Shown here piece after piece: positions 36,832-44,965 of a stretch of DNA of 61,683 nt (within the stretch, counting starts at the first letter, position 1; each line of letters opens with the position of its first letter). A program made the position numbers and the translations under genes. Origin of the DNA: Planifilum fimeticola (GTDB lineage: Bacteria > Bacillota > Bacilli > Thermoactinomycetales > DSM-44946); contig NZ_PVNE01000022.1 in assembly GCF_003001905.1 (NCBI RefSeq), positions 1-61,683 of the forward strand, given 5' to 3'. A model generated the notes under the pieces. It was given only the letters and a program-made list of their open reading frames with translations. It was not told the DNA's origin and searched no databases.

Positions 36832-39003
36832 TCACCCCTCTTCCGCTTCCTTTGCTGCGGGCCATTCCCGGAAAGCGATGATCAAGAAAGGGACGACGGC
36901 GTAGATGATGGCCGTCGCAGAGGAAACCAGCCCCGAATCGTTCAGGGCCAGGGCGGCGAGAGCTCCGACGCCGATGGAAGCGAACCCGTTGTACAGCTTC
37001 GGATAGTGTTCCTTCATCCACTTAAGCCCCCGGAACGGGCGGTAAGAGATGAGGGTGAGGACGAACAGGGAGGTGAGCAGCACTTTCCCCCAGGAAGAGA
37101 CGCGCAGCAGACGGAGGTTTACCTCCAGCTTGCGCATGATGATATGGGCGATCTCATCCACATCCCCCGCAAGCAGGTAAGAAAGGGCCCGGCCGATATG
37201 GGACGGCTGGTCGTCAAACAGCAGATTTATTCCGACCAGCAGCCCCCCGCCCAGGACGAGGAAAAGCAGGGCGAGCCAGTACCACCTCTCTTTCCGATTC
37301 CGGCGGAAGAAGCGGTAGTAGGCTGTGCCGAAGCCCACCGCAGCCGACAGGGCTCCACCGGCATTGGTCCCCCAAAAGGGAGCCGCAAAAAAGAAGACCA
37401 ACGCCAAAAAGAAAATCGCTACCGGCAGCCGCCCGTCGTTCTGCCGACGCTCCAGCCAAGCGGCGCAGGTCAGGATGGACGAGCCGAGAACCACTCCCAT
37501 ATACTCGTTCCCGATTCCGTAGTAGCGGGCACCCTTGATGGGATCGTAACCGAGAAAGGATGTTTGAATCAGCTCCCCTCCGAGGATCCCGTCGAGGGCG
37601 ACCGGGACGCAGCCCAAAAGCCCCAACACCAACAATAGGGGCACAATGGGCAGCCGCCGCAACACCCACGTGAAGAGCAGAGCGAGAATCCCCGCCGTCA
37701 GCAGAAACCCCCAGGTGTACGGGATCATCGCCCCGGAAATCAAAAGGAGCAGAAAGGGGAGAACGAGCATGGCGATCAGCAGCCCCTGAACGGCTCCCCA
37801 AAAACGGTGCCATCTGCGCCAAAGGATCACGAGGCTGCTGAGCAAGACGGCGATCTGGAACACGATAAAGGCGGAAATGACCGAAGCGCGCATTCCGTAA
37901 ATCGTGTGGACGCGCTCCATCTCCCGGAAAAAATCTTCGATGGATCCGGGGACTACCTGCATCGGCCGCCCCAACATCCGATCCGGGAGCGGAATGTCAA
38001 AGGCGTCGAGCACGGTGGGAGCCAGATCCACGTTGCTCACGAGGCCCTCCCGCCGGGTGGTGGGAGAGTAGAGGAGGCCGCGCCCGCCATCGGGTCGGTA
38101 CCAAATCAGGGGCGCCAGCACTTCTTTTCCTCCGGGATCGGCGGACGATCCGGGGGAAACCAACACCAGGTGGCGATCCGGCGTCAACAGCCCCAGCACT
38201 TGACCCAGAAATCGATCCATCTCCCTCAGCACTTCCAGCCGAACCGCTTGATAACGGTCCGTCTCCATCTCCCCGGATATGCGGTCCAACCGGTAGAGGT
38301 CCCCCAATTCGACGACGACCAGGGAGGGGTCCTTCCATCGCTTCAGGCAATCGAGCAAATAGGAATAATTCGTCTTCACCCCGAAAGGGCGGCGGGGATC
38401 GGCGAGCAGCGTTTCCCTTCCGATGCTTCCCAGGGGGGTGATCCCCCGGGCGTCCATGGACAGGAAGGGAGCCCAGCGCACGGGCACCTCCCCTTCATCC
38501 AGGTTGCCGAGCACCGCCGCCGTCCGCCCCGCCTGACGCAGCGCTTGCCCCAAGGCACCGGGAGACATTCGATAATCTCCCGTCTCGTTCTCCCGTATGT
38601 AACGGTATACCGCCGGATAAATCACCGCCTTTTCCGGCGGTTTCAGCCCCGTGCGCAACGCGTAGCGGTCCCCTGCCGACTCCTCGCCGATCCGTTCCCC
38701 CGGATGGTAAAACGTCGCATCCGTCGGTGCGGTGATCCGCGTTCCCGCCCCCATCGTGGCGTAAATGTGGGCATCCCACTCCTTCTTGCCGGTTTTGAGA
38801 TTCATCCCGGCGACGGCGCCGCGCTCCAACAGATTCCGGAAATGGGGGAGAGACTCCTCCCGCAGGTCGGACAAAGTGAGCCCGTTGACGATAATCATCC
38901 AGATCTGGCGGGGCGATGAATCGACATCCTCCGCCCGAACCGCGCCACAGGGAATCAACCAGATGAATTGCATCACCGCCGCAATCAGCCAAATGATCCG
39001 CAC
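36832..39003 (-). CDS. Alkaline-phosphatase-superfamily-like domain fused to polytopic membrane domain
   Basis: A 723-residue protein. After a signal/anchor (1-24) an outer domain of about 340 residues has the alkaline-phosphatase/phosphodiesterase superfamily order: WMIIVNGLTLSDL near the N-terminus, MGAGTRITAPTDATFY (metal/nucleophile region, with Thr), ELGDLYRLD and a VSNVDLAPTVLDAFDIP segment with a conserved Asp. Several of the classical metal ligands are not obvious. From about 375 on there are roughly nine hydrophobic segments with YYGIGNEYMGV in a loop. GTG start. I know only uncharacterised relatives; a lipid or polymer head-group transferase is one possibility. Confidence 0.55.
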   Translation of the reverse strand: MRIIWLIAAVMQFIWLIPCGAVRAEDVDSSPRQIWMIIVNGLTLSDLREESLPHFRNLLERGAVAGMNLKTGKKEWDAHIYATMGAGTRITAPTDATFYHPGERIGEESAGDRYALRTGLKPPEKAVIYPAVYRYIRENETGDYRMSPGALGQALRQAGRTAAVLGNLDEGEVPVRWAPFLSMDARGITPLGSIGRETLLADPRRPFGVKTNYSYLLDCLKRWKDPSLVVVELGDLYRLDRISGEMETDRYQAVRLEVLREMDRFLGQVLGLLTPDRHLVLVSPGSSADPGGKEVLAPLIWYRPDGGRGLLYSPTTRREGLVSNVDLAPTVLDAFDIPLPDRMLGRPMQVVPGSIEDFFREMERVHTIYGMRASVISAFIVFQIAVLLSSLVILWRRWHRFWGAVQGLLIAMLVLPFLLLLISGAMIPYTWGFLLTAGILALLFTWVLRRLPIVPLLLVLGLLGCVPVALDGILGGELIQTSFLGYDPIKGARYYGIGNEYMGVVLGSSILTCAAWLERRQNDGRLPVAIFFLALVFFFAAPFWGTNAGGALSAAVGFGTAYYRFFRRNRKERWYWLALLFLVLGGGLLVGINLLFDDQPSHIGRALSYLLAGDVDEIAHIIMRKLEVNLRLLRVSSWGKVLLTSLFVLTLISYRPFRGLKWMKEHYPKLYNGFASIGVGALAALALNDSGLVSSATAIIYAVVPFLIIAFREWPAAKEAEEG

Positions 39004-39132
39004 ACCGCATTCCTCGCTTCACAACATGCCCGATCCGGTTTGCACAGGCAGACCGTCCGATCATCCATCGCGGGCCAGGCATTGATCGGACACTACCTAG
39101 AATGCCCTTCCCCCCGGTCTCTATCCGTCGCG

Positions 39133-39314
39133 AAATCCACAACGGCATCCACAGGGTTATCAACATTTTTGTCCACAGGAAGCAGGGACTGTGGAAAAAG
39201 GGCATCCAAATTATCCACAAACCGGGGGAAGATGGGGATGGAGTTCCGAAAAAGGCGCCGCTGCGCCTTCAATTATCCACGAAAATATCCACATCATTGT
39301 CCACAATATCCACA
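39133..39314. promoter_or_regulatory. Cluster of about ten DnaA boxes downstream of tsaD
   Basis: One perfect box TTATCCACA (39211) and at least seven with a single mismatch: TTATCAACA (39157), TTGTCCACA (39169 and 39297), TGTGGAAAA on the reverse strand (39190), TTATCCACG (39273), ATATCCACA (39285 and 39306). Two more have two mismatches (39133, 39145). All fall within 182 bases, in a 505-base gene-free stretch. Nearly all point the same way. Confidence 0.85.
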
Positions 39315-39333
39315 CACCCTGCGAAAGGTGCAT

Positions 39334-39359
39334 AAAAAAAATCCACCTTTCGGTGGATT
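39334..39359 (-). terminator. Terminator of the tsaEB-rimI-tsaD operon
   Basis: AATCCACC/GGTGGATT hairpin (39340-39359) followed on the minus strand by a T-rich run (39334-39341), 150 bases after tsaD. Confidence 0.85.
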
Positions 39360-39508
39360 CAGGGCCGGACGAAGAAAAAAGCATTTGGATAGAAGCGATT
39401 TCCTTCCCCATGCCGGCAGGGGGCCGCCGATCGAAAATCCCCTCCCGGCTATGGAGGTTGCATACGGCCCACGCGTTCCGATCAGCACGAATTTCCCTGG
39501 CATCGACC

Positions 39509-40540
39509 CTACGCCAGCGCCAGATTGGCCACGGCGTTCAGATCCAAACCGGCGGTTTGCCCGTCCCACAGGCGATATGTTCCGGCCGCCGCGATCATCG
39601 CCGCATTGTCCGTGCACAGTTCGGGGGGCGGGACCCGCAATCGGATTCCCTCCTCGGCGCACCGCTTCGTCAAGGCTTCCCTCAGGCCGCTGTTGGCGGA
39701 AACGCCTCCGGCCAAAACCAGCTCGGACACCCCCGTCTTCTTGACGGCAGCGATCGCTTTTTCCGTGAGCACCTCCACGACGGACTCCTGAAAGCTGGCG
39801 GCCACATCGGCGGGGTTCACCTTTTCTTCCTGCCGGATTACGGTGCCCACGGCCGTCTTCAATCCGCTGAAGCTGAAGTCCAGGGAGTCCCGATCCAACC
39901 ATGCCCGAGGCAGGGGGTATACCGGTTTTCCTTCCCGGGCCAACCGATCGATGTGCGGACCCCCGGGATAAGGAAGGCCGAGAAGCCGGGCCACCTTGTC
40001 GTAAGCCTCGCCGGCGGCGTCGTCCCGGGTTTTCCCCAGGCGCTCAAACCGGTTGTGGGCGGGCATGTAAATCAACTCGGTGTGACCCCCGGAAACGACC
40101 AGCGATACCAACGGGAAGCGGAGGGGTTCCACCAGCTGGTTGGCGTAGATATGGCCTGCGATGTGATGAACGGCCACCAGCGGGATGCCCGCGGCGAAGG
40201 AGAGGGCTTTCGCCGCGGAGACGCCGATCAAAAGGGCCCCCACCAGTCCCGGCCCCTGGGTGACGGCGACGGCGGACAAATCCTTTAGCCGCACCCCGGC
40301 CCGGTCCAAGGCCTCCTGCAGGATCGCCGTGATCCGTTCCACATGGCGTCGGGAGGCCACCTCGGGAACAACTCCCCCGAACCGGCGGTGAAGGTCCATC
40401 TGGGAGGAGATCACATTGGACAAAAGCTCTTTGCCATCGGCCACCACTGCCGCCGACGTCTCGTCACAGCTGGTTTCGATTCCGAGAACCAGGCAGTTCC
40501 CCTTCATCGGATGTTTGCTGTTTTTCTCCGTCGTTTCCAT
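39509..40540 (-). CDS. tsaD: tRNA N6-threonylcarbamoyladenosine transferase subunit TsaD
   Basis: A 343-residue Kae1/Gcp protein that transfers the threonylcarbamoyl group to A37 of ANN-decoding tRNAs, with TsaB and TsaE. Metal motif HHIAGH (His126, His130), N-terminal IETSCDETSAAVV, GGHTELI (about 157) and PPPELCTDNAAMIA near the end. It overlaps rimI by 77 bases when the ATG at 40540 is used; GGGTGAC precedes it. MKGNCL (40507) is an alternative start without SD. Last gene of the tsaE-tsaB-rimI-tsaD operon. Confidence 0.96.
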   Translation of the reverse strand: METTEKNSKHPMKGNCLVLGIETSCDETSAAVVADGKELLSNVISSQMDLHRRFGGVVPEVASRRHVERITAILQEALDRAGVRLKDLSAVAVTQGPGLVGALLIGVSAAKALSFAAGIPLVAVHHIAGHIYANQLVEPLRFPLVSLVVSGGHTELIYMPAHNRFERLGKTRDDAAGEAYDKVARLLGLPYPGGPHIDRLAREGKPVYPLPRAWLDRDSLDFSFSGLKTAVGTVIRQEEKVNPADVAASFQESVVEVLTEKAIAAVKKTGVSELVLAGGVSANSGLREALTKRCAEEGIRLRVPPPELCTDNAAMIAAAGTYRLWDGQTAGLDLNAVANLALA

Positions 40541-40991
40541 GCAACGTCACCCACATGATGATGGCATCTTCCTGATTGTCGGTATAATAGCGGGGGCGAA
40601 TTCCGGAAGGCTCAAACCCCATTTTCTTGTACAATCGCTGGGCAATCGTATTGGAAACCCTCACTTCCAGGGTCATTTTTCCCGCTCCCCATTCCTTGGC
40701 GCGGCGCATCACATAGGAGAGGAGAGCTTCACCCAGCCCCCTGCCCCGGAAATCGGGATGGATGGCGATGTTGGTGATGTGGGCCTCGTCCAGGAGAAGC
40801 CATAAGCCGCAATACCCGACCACGCGGCCGTCCACCTGAACCACGGAATACCGGGCGAAACGATTGTGGATCAGTTCGTTGTAAAAAGCCTGGCGCGGCC
40901 ACGGCGTGGGAAACGATGCCCGTTCCACCTCCATGATCACCGGCAGGTCGGACAATTTCATCGGCCGGAACTCGACATGCGGTCGATCCAT
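40464..40991 (-). CDS. rimI: Ribosomal-protein S18 alanine N-acetyltransferase
   Basis: A 175-residue GNAT acetyltransferase: FRPMKLSDLPVIMEVERASFPTPWP at the start, YCGLWLLLDEAHITNIAIHPDFRGRGLGEALL with the acetyl-CoA motif RGRGLG (about 84-89) and SGIRPRYYTDN near the end, the RimI pattern. It acetylates the N-terminus of ribosomal protein S18. Neighbour of tsaB and tsaD as in Bacillus. SD GGGGTGA. Confidence 0.93.
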   Translation of the reverse strand: MDRPHVEFRPMKLSDLPVIMEVERASFPTPWPRQAFYNELIHNRFARYSVVQVDGRVVGYCGLWLLLDEAHITNIAIHPDFRGRGLGEALLSYVMRRAKEWGAGKMTLEVRVSNTIAQRLYKKMGFEPSGIRPRYYTDNQEDAIIMWVTLHGNDGEKQQTSDEGELPGSRNRNQL

Positions 40992-41016
40992 CGGGATTCA
41001 CCCCGTTTTCCTTTCA

Positions 41017-41733
41017 CTACGTACTTTTCCCGTTTCCCCGACGGGACAACCATTTCGCCTCCGCCTCGGCGAGCTGCAGGTAGTTGGGGGTGAAATCCGT
41101 CCCTTCCCCCTGTTCCTCCCTTCTCCAGCGGGCCAGGGCAAGGCGGCCGAGGCAAGAGGCGCGGGGAATGTTTTCCGGGGGGAATCCGAAAGAGGCATTC
41201 TCCCCGAGGGCCCTCTCGATCCGTTCCCGAAAGCGGCCCACGTCATCCCCCAAAAACAGCACCGGCCCCTCTTCCTTCAGTTCCTCCAGCCACTCATCGA
41301 TGGGAGTAACCCGCTCCTTCTTTACGGAGCGCATTTCTCCGGCTTCGCTCCCTTGAAACAGGCCGGTATAGACCCGATCCCGACGGGCGTCGAACAGGGG
41401 AGCGATCTTTCCGTCAAAGCGCAGTCCGTTCATCGCCAGGACGGCCAGGCTGGAAATGCCGATCAGGGGAAGGTTGCGGCTCCAGGCCATGGTTTTAGCC
41501 GTCGTCACACCGATTCGCACTCCGGTGTAGGAACCGGGACCGGAGGCGACGGCGATGAGATCCAGATCGGAGAGGGAAAGCCGCAGTTCCTCCAGCAGAC
41601 GGGCCACCGTGGGCATCAGCCGGACGGAATGATCCTTGCGCAGGTTGGTGGTCACTTCGCCTAGGACCCGATCATCATCCAGAAGGGAAACCCCCATCAC
41701 CAAAGTGGAGGTGTCGATGGCCAAGATCTTCAT
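41017..41733 (-). CDS. tsaB: tRNA threonylcarbamoyladenosine biosynthesis protein TsaB
   Basis: A 238-residue inactive paralogue of TsaD that scaffolds the t6A complex: N-terminal [39 protein letters not shown] (about 65) and AVLAMNGL later. Start ATG overlaps the tsaE TGA (ATGA), so I do not use the ATG 21 bases upstream. Translationally coupled to tsaE. Confidence 0.95.
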   Translation of the reverse strand: MKILAIDTSTLVMGVSLLDDDRVLGEVTTNLRKDHSVRLMPTVARLLEELRLSLSDLDLIAVASGPGSYTGVRIGVTTAKTMAWSRNLPLIGISSLAVLAMNGLRFDGKIAPLFDARRDRVYTGLFQGSEAGEMRSVKKERVTPIDEWLEELKEEGPVLFLGDDVGRFRERIERALGENASFGFPPENIPRASCLGRLALARWRREEQGEGTDFTPNYLQLAEAEAKWLSRRGNGKST

Positions 41734-42191
41734 TCCCGCCTCAACTCCCTGCATAGCCTGTGCACCCGCTCCACGGCCGGGGCAAAGGTGATCAAGCGCT
41801 CATCGGCCTCCCCGACGGTGATGGTGATGCGCACGGCGTGATCCGGAAGCAACTCTTCGATCCGACCGGCCCACTCCACCAGCGTAACGCCGTCCCCGAA
41901 AAAAAACTCGTCCCACCCCAGATCCTCATCGGAGGATTCCAGGCGATACACATCCATGTGATAAAAGGGAAGACGGCCGTGGTACTCTTTGATGATGGTG
42001 AAGGTGGGGCTGTCCACCGCCTCTTCCACGCCCAATCCCCTGGCGATCCCTTGGGCGAAGGTGGTTTTGCCGGCCCCAAGGTCCCCCTCGAGGGCCAAAA
42101 CATCCCCGGGCTCAAGCAGTTCAGCCAGGCGAATCCCCAGCAGCCGCGTCTCTTCTTCATTTTTCGTGACGATGCGGCACGCCTCCTGCAC
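41730..42191 (-). CDS. tsaE: tRNA threonylcarbamoyladenosine biosynthesis ATPase TsaE
   Basis: A 153-residue P-loop protein, the normal length: Walker [11 protein letters not shown] (about 35-44), [10 protein letters not shown] with the sensor Thr, HMDVYRLE and [10 protein letters not shown]. It energises t6A formation by TsaD. The start is GTG at 42191 with GGGTGATGG a few bases upstream. First gene of the t6A operon; the thiL gene that precedes it in Bacillus is replaced here by a tRNA cluster. Confidence 0.94.
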   Translation of the reverse strand: MQEACRIVTKNEEETRLLGIRLAELLEPGDVLALEGDLGAGKTTFAQGIARGLGVEEAVDSPTFTIIKEYHGRLPFYHMDVYRLESSDEDLGWDEFFFGDGVTLVEWAGRIEELLPDHAVRITITVGEADERLITFAPAVERVHRLCRELRRE

Positions 42192-42330
42192 AGACCATCA
42201 CCCGCCCTGAAAACGGTCGATTCCAAACCCCGTGAGGGGATTCGTTTTATAGGTTGTTTCTGCCTTCGTTCGCTACCATTTTTCCCTATAGAAAAGAATA
42301 AGACCGCAGCCGAACGCTGCGATCCATCTT

Positions 42331-42404
42331 TGGAGCGGGTGATGGGAATCGAACCCACGCATCCGGCTTGGAAGGCCGGTGTTCTACCACTGAACTACAC
42401 CCGC
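42331..42404 (-). tRNA. tRNA-Gly(TCC)
   Basis: Cloverleaf on the minus strand, 74 bases including encoded CCA. Anticodon loop CTTCCAA gives TCC; T-loop GGTTCGATTCC present. Last gene of the cluster. Confidence 0.97.
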
Positions 42405-42424
42405 GCGGTCAAATGTGAGGAAAG

Positions 42425-42500
<76 letters not shown>

Positions 42501-42563
42501 GAAACCTTCCGATGGATGAGGCCATCGGCCCCGACCCCGCCGGCACGGGGCCGCAAGAAAAGC

Positions 42564-42650
42564 TGGTGCGGTCGGCGAGACTCGAACTCGCACGGCCTGA
42601 AGGCCACTACCCCCTCAAGATAGCGTGTCTGCCAATTCCACCACGACCGC
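42564..42650 (-). tRNA. tRNA-Leu(GAG)
   Basis: 87 bases with CCA and a long variable arm; anticodon loop CTTGAGG gives GAG. Acceptor GCGGTCG/CGACCGC. Confidence 0.96.
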
Positions 42651-42664
42651 ATAAACTTCGATTT

Positions 42665-42748
42665 TGGTGCGGGTGGAGGGACTCGAACCCCCACGCCAGA
42701 GGCGCTAGATCCTAAGTCTAGTGCGTCTGCCAATTCCGCCACACCCGC
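42665..42748 (-). tRNA. tRNA-Leu(TAG)
   Basis: 84 bases with CCA and a long variable arm; anticodon loop CTTAGGA gives TAG. First gene of the downstream subcluster with its own promoter. Confidence 0.96.
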
Positions 42749-42804
42749 ACAGGTTAAAAGCGCTCTGTCGCCAGCACGGGTGCGTCTCATTGCCGACGGA
42801 GATT

Positions 42805-42834
42805 ATCATATCACGGTTAAGGAGCGGTTGTCAA
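42805..42834 (-). promoter_or_regulatory. Promoter of the Leu-Leu-Pro-Gly tRNA subcluster
   Basis: Minus-strand TTGACA (42829-42834), 18-base spacer, TATGAT (42805-42810), between tRNA-Lys and tRNA-Leu(TAG). Confidence 0.85.
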
Positions 42835-42902
42835 GGGATCCGGAGAGGATTTTCTTTCCGAAATCCCCGGATTTCCCGCAGGCTCACCCTCATCAAAAGG
42901 CC

Positions 42903-42936
42903 GCGCGAGGAGCGCCCCCTCGGGAACTCCTCGCGC
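42903..42936 (-). terminator. Terminator after tRNA-Lys
   Basis: GCGCGAGGA/TCCTCGCGC hairpin followed on the minus strand by GGCCTTTTGATG. It splits the tRNA cluster into two transcripts. Confidence 0.65.
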
Positions 42937-42965
42937 CGAACCGACAAGGATGAGTCCTGTCTTCC

Positions 42966-43041
42966 TGGTGAGCCATCCAGGACTCGAACCTGGGACACCC
43001 TGATTAAAAGTCAGGTGCTCTGCCAACTGAGCTAATGGCTC
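42966..43041 (-). tRNA. tRNA-Lys(TTT)
   Basis: 76 bases with CCA; anticodon loop CTTTTAA gives TTT. Acceptor GAGCCAT/ATGGCTC. Confidence 0.97.
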
Positions 43042-43046
43042 GCATC

Positions 43047-43121
43047 TGGCTGGGGAGGTAGGATTCGAACCTACGCATCACGGAGTCAAAGTCCGTTGCC
43101 TTACCCCTTGGCTACTCCCCA
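43047..43121 (-). tRNA. tRNA-Gln(TTG)
   Basis: 75 bases with CCA; anticodon loop CTTTGAC gives TTG. Acceptor TGGGGAG/CTCCCCA. Confidence 0.97.
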
Positions 43122-43124
43122 ACG

Positions 43125-43201
43125 TGGGGCGACCAGTGGGAATCGAACCCACGAATGCCGGAGCCACAATCCGGTGCGTTAACCACTTCGCCATGGCCGC
43201 C
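43125..43201 (-). tRNA. tRNA-His(GTG)
   Basis: 77 bases with CCA; anticodon loop TTGTGGC gives GTG. The extra 5' G (position -1) pairing with C73 that marks histidine tRNAs is encoded. Confidence 0.97.
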
Positions 43202-43211
43202 ACAAAAGGAA

Positions 43212-43288
43212 TGGCGGAGCTGACGGGATTCGAACCCGCGATCTCCTGCGTGACAGGCAGGCATGTTAGGCCTCTACACCACAGCTCC
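43212..43288 (-). tRNA. tRNA-Asp(GTC)
   Basis: 77 bases with CCA; anticodon loop CTGTCAC gives GTC. Acceptor GGAGCTG/CAGCTCC, discriminator G. Confidence 0.97.
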
Positions 43289-43321
43289 GCGTTTCGGAGA
43301 GGAAGCTCCTCTCCATAAAAA

Positions 43322-43397
43322 TGGTGGACGGTGACGGGCTCGAACCGCCGACCCCCTGCGCGTGAAGCAGGTGCTCTCCCAGCTGAGCTAACCGTCC
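43322..43397 (-). tRNA. tRNA-Val(CAC)
   Basis: 76 bases with CCA; anticodon loop TTCACGC gives CAC. Acceptor GGACGGT/ACCGTCC. Confidence 0.95.
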
Positions 43398-43400
43398 ACG

Positions 43401-43476
43401 TGGTGACCCGTAGGGGATTCGAACCCCTGCATGCCAGCGTGAAAGGCTGGTGTGTTAACCACTTCACCAACGGGCC
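43401..43476 (-). tRNA. tRNA-Glu(TTC)
   Basis: 76 bases with CCA; anticodon loop CTTTCAC gives TTC. Acceptor GGCCCGT/ACGGGTC. Confidence 0.97.
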
Positions 43477-43491
43477 ATGATCTCGACATTC

Positions 43492-43585
43492 TGGCGGAGA
43501 GAGCGGGATTCGAACCCGCGCGGGGCCAGTTTGACCCCCTAACGGTTTAGCAAACCGTCCTCTTCAGCCGCTTGAGTATCTCTCC
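43492..43585 (-). tRNA. tRNA-Ser(GCT)
   Basis: 94 bases with CCA and a long variable arm; anticodon loop TTGCTAA gives GCT. Acceptor GGAGAGA/TCTCTCC. Confidence 0.97.
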
Positions 43586-43589
43586 CCAT

Positions 43590-43664
43590 TGGCTCCTCCG
43601 GCAGGACTCGAACCTGCAACCTACCGGTTAACAGCCGGGCGCTCTACCATTGAGCTACGGAGGA
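43590..43664 (-). tRNA. tRNA-Asn(GTT)
   Basis: 75 bases with CCA; anticodon loop CTGTTAA gives GTT. Acceptor TCCTCCG/CGGAGGA. First gene of the cluster. Confidence 0.97.
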
Positions 43665-44101
43665 ATGTCATTGGAGCGACGTTAATAATTATATAAGATT
43701 TGCATCCGGTTTGCAAGGGTTTTTTCTGACCGAAGACACCTTATGATAACGATTTGATCGCTGCACAAGGCGTCGACGCTTTAATAAGTTAACACATCCT
43801 TCCCCACTCGTCAAGAGGAAAATGCAGGCGTGGGACAAAATCTTTTCAACCATCAAACGGACAGGGGAAATTATTGTCATCCCAGGCGCACCCATCCCTT
43901 TTCCGTTTCCGGAACAATGGCGGGAAACCTCCTTTTTTGCTTCCCTGGAAACCGCAAACCCTGAGACAGTGAACCTTTCACGGAGAAGAGCTGACCGTTT
44001 TCAAGGGATGGAATCTTGTGGTAAGCTGAAAGCGGTGTTTCCTTGCGGAATCGCCCGCAGAACCCCCATCCAAAAAATGATGCGGTTACGGAGGGATGGT
44101 T
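43665..44101. other. Intergenic region between tRNA cluster and DUF4870 gene
   Basis: Apart from the tRNA promoter I see nothing convincing. Overlapping frames on both strands (43822-44160 plus, 43877-44113 minus) lack SDs and recognisable sequence. Confidence 0.5.
43688..43716 (-). promoter_or_regulatory. Promoter of the tRNA cluster
   Basis: Minus-strand TTGCAA (43711-43716), 17-base spacer, TATAAT (43688-43693), 24 bases before tRNA-Asn. Confidence 0.85.
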
Positions 44102-44461
44102 GTGGAGGAACAAAAGAAACCCGCGGATTCAGACGCCATGCGCTCCTCGACGGGTCTTGAGGTGAATATTGCCGGTCTTCTCTGTTATTTGATCCCTTTT
44201 CTATCCGGACTTCTACTCCTGATCCTCGAAAAAAACAGCCGGTTTGTCAAGTTCCACGCCATGCAGTCCGTTCTCACCTTTGGCACCCTGTTTGCCGCCT
44301 ATTACATTGCAGATCTAATCCCTCTCATCGACGGATTGATCCGGTTTCTCATCCAGGTATTGGGGTTTGTCCTGTGGATTCTGCTGATGGTGAAAGCCTA
44401 CGGGAAAGAATGGTACCGTCTCCCGGTCGTGGGCGAGATGGCGGAAAAGCACATTCAATAA
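44102..44461 (+). CDS. DUF4870 membrane protein
   Basis: A 119-residue protein with three hydrophobic segments: NIAGLLCYLIPFLSGLLLLILE, a middle segment after RFVKFHAMQSVL (the family hallmark) and a last segment before MVKAYGKEWYRLPVVGEMAE. This is the DUF4870/YtxG-like small membrane family of unknown function. GTG at 44102 is used since GGAGGG lies 6 bases upstream; the ATG at 44096 touches the SD. Confidence 0.82.
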   Translation: MEEQKKPADSDAMRSSTGLEVNIAGLLCYLIPFLSGLLLLILEKNSRFVKFHAMQSVLTFGTLFAAYYIADLIPLIDGLIRFLIQVLGFVLWILLMVKAYGKEWYRLPVVGEMAEKHIQ

Positions 44462-44468
44462 TCCTCTC

Positions 44469-44963
44469 TCACCGGGCCTCCCCGTGATCTCCGGTCAGTT
44501 CCTTCATCAGCTCCAAGGCGTGGGGAATCACGTCGATCACCGCTCCGAGGCACTCCCTGACGCCTTTGGGGCTCCCCGGAAGGTTGATGATCAGCGTGGT
44601 GCCCCGGGTCCCCGCCAGGGACCGCGACAACATGGCAAACCGGGTTTTTTCCAGGGTGGTGATCCGCATCGCCTCGGCGATTCCGGGAATCTCCCGCTGG
44701 ATCACCGCCCGGGTCGCTTCCGGGGTCACGTCGTAGGGTCCCACCCCGGTCCCTCCCGTTGTCAGGACAAGGTCCAGCTTTTCCACATCGGCGAAGCGGA
44801 CCAGGGTCTCGCGAATCCGGTCCAGGTCGTCGGGCAGCACTTCGTGGCACACCACCTGCCCGTCGATCCGGGCCACCATTTCCCGGATGACGGCTCCGCT
44901 CTCATCCTTCCGCTCCCCTCGCGCTCCCTTTGTGCTGGCCGTCAAGATGCCGACGCGCCACAT
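44469..44963 (-). CDS. moaB: Molybdenum cofactor biosynthesis protein MoaB/MogA
   Basis: A 164-residue MogA/MoaB-fold protein that adenylylates molybdopterin: WRVGILTASTKG at the start, LVLTTGGTGVGPYDVTPEA (about 70-88, the substrate loop) and TLIINLPGSPKGVREC. I use MWRVGIL because GGGAGGAGAAG lies upstream; the frame is open farther but overlaps moaC. Last gene of the leftward Moco operon, 2 bases after moaC. Confidence 0.93.
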   Translation of the reverse strand: MWRVGILTASTKGARGERKDESGAVIREMVARIDGQVVCHEVLPDDLDRIRETLVRFADVEKLDLVLTTGGTGVGPYDVTPEATRAVIQREIPGIAEAMRITTLEKTRFAMLSRSLAGTRGTTLIINLPGSPKGVRECLGAVIDVIPHALELMKELTGDHGEAR

Positions 44964-44965
44964 GA

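Noticed and set aside
39133-39314. Chromosomal replication origin
   Set aside because: DnaA boxes are dense, but no dnaA, dnaN or clear AT-rich unwinding stretch adjoins them in this window.
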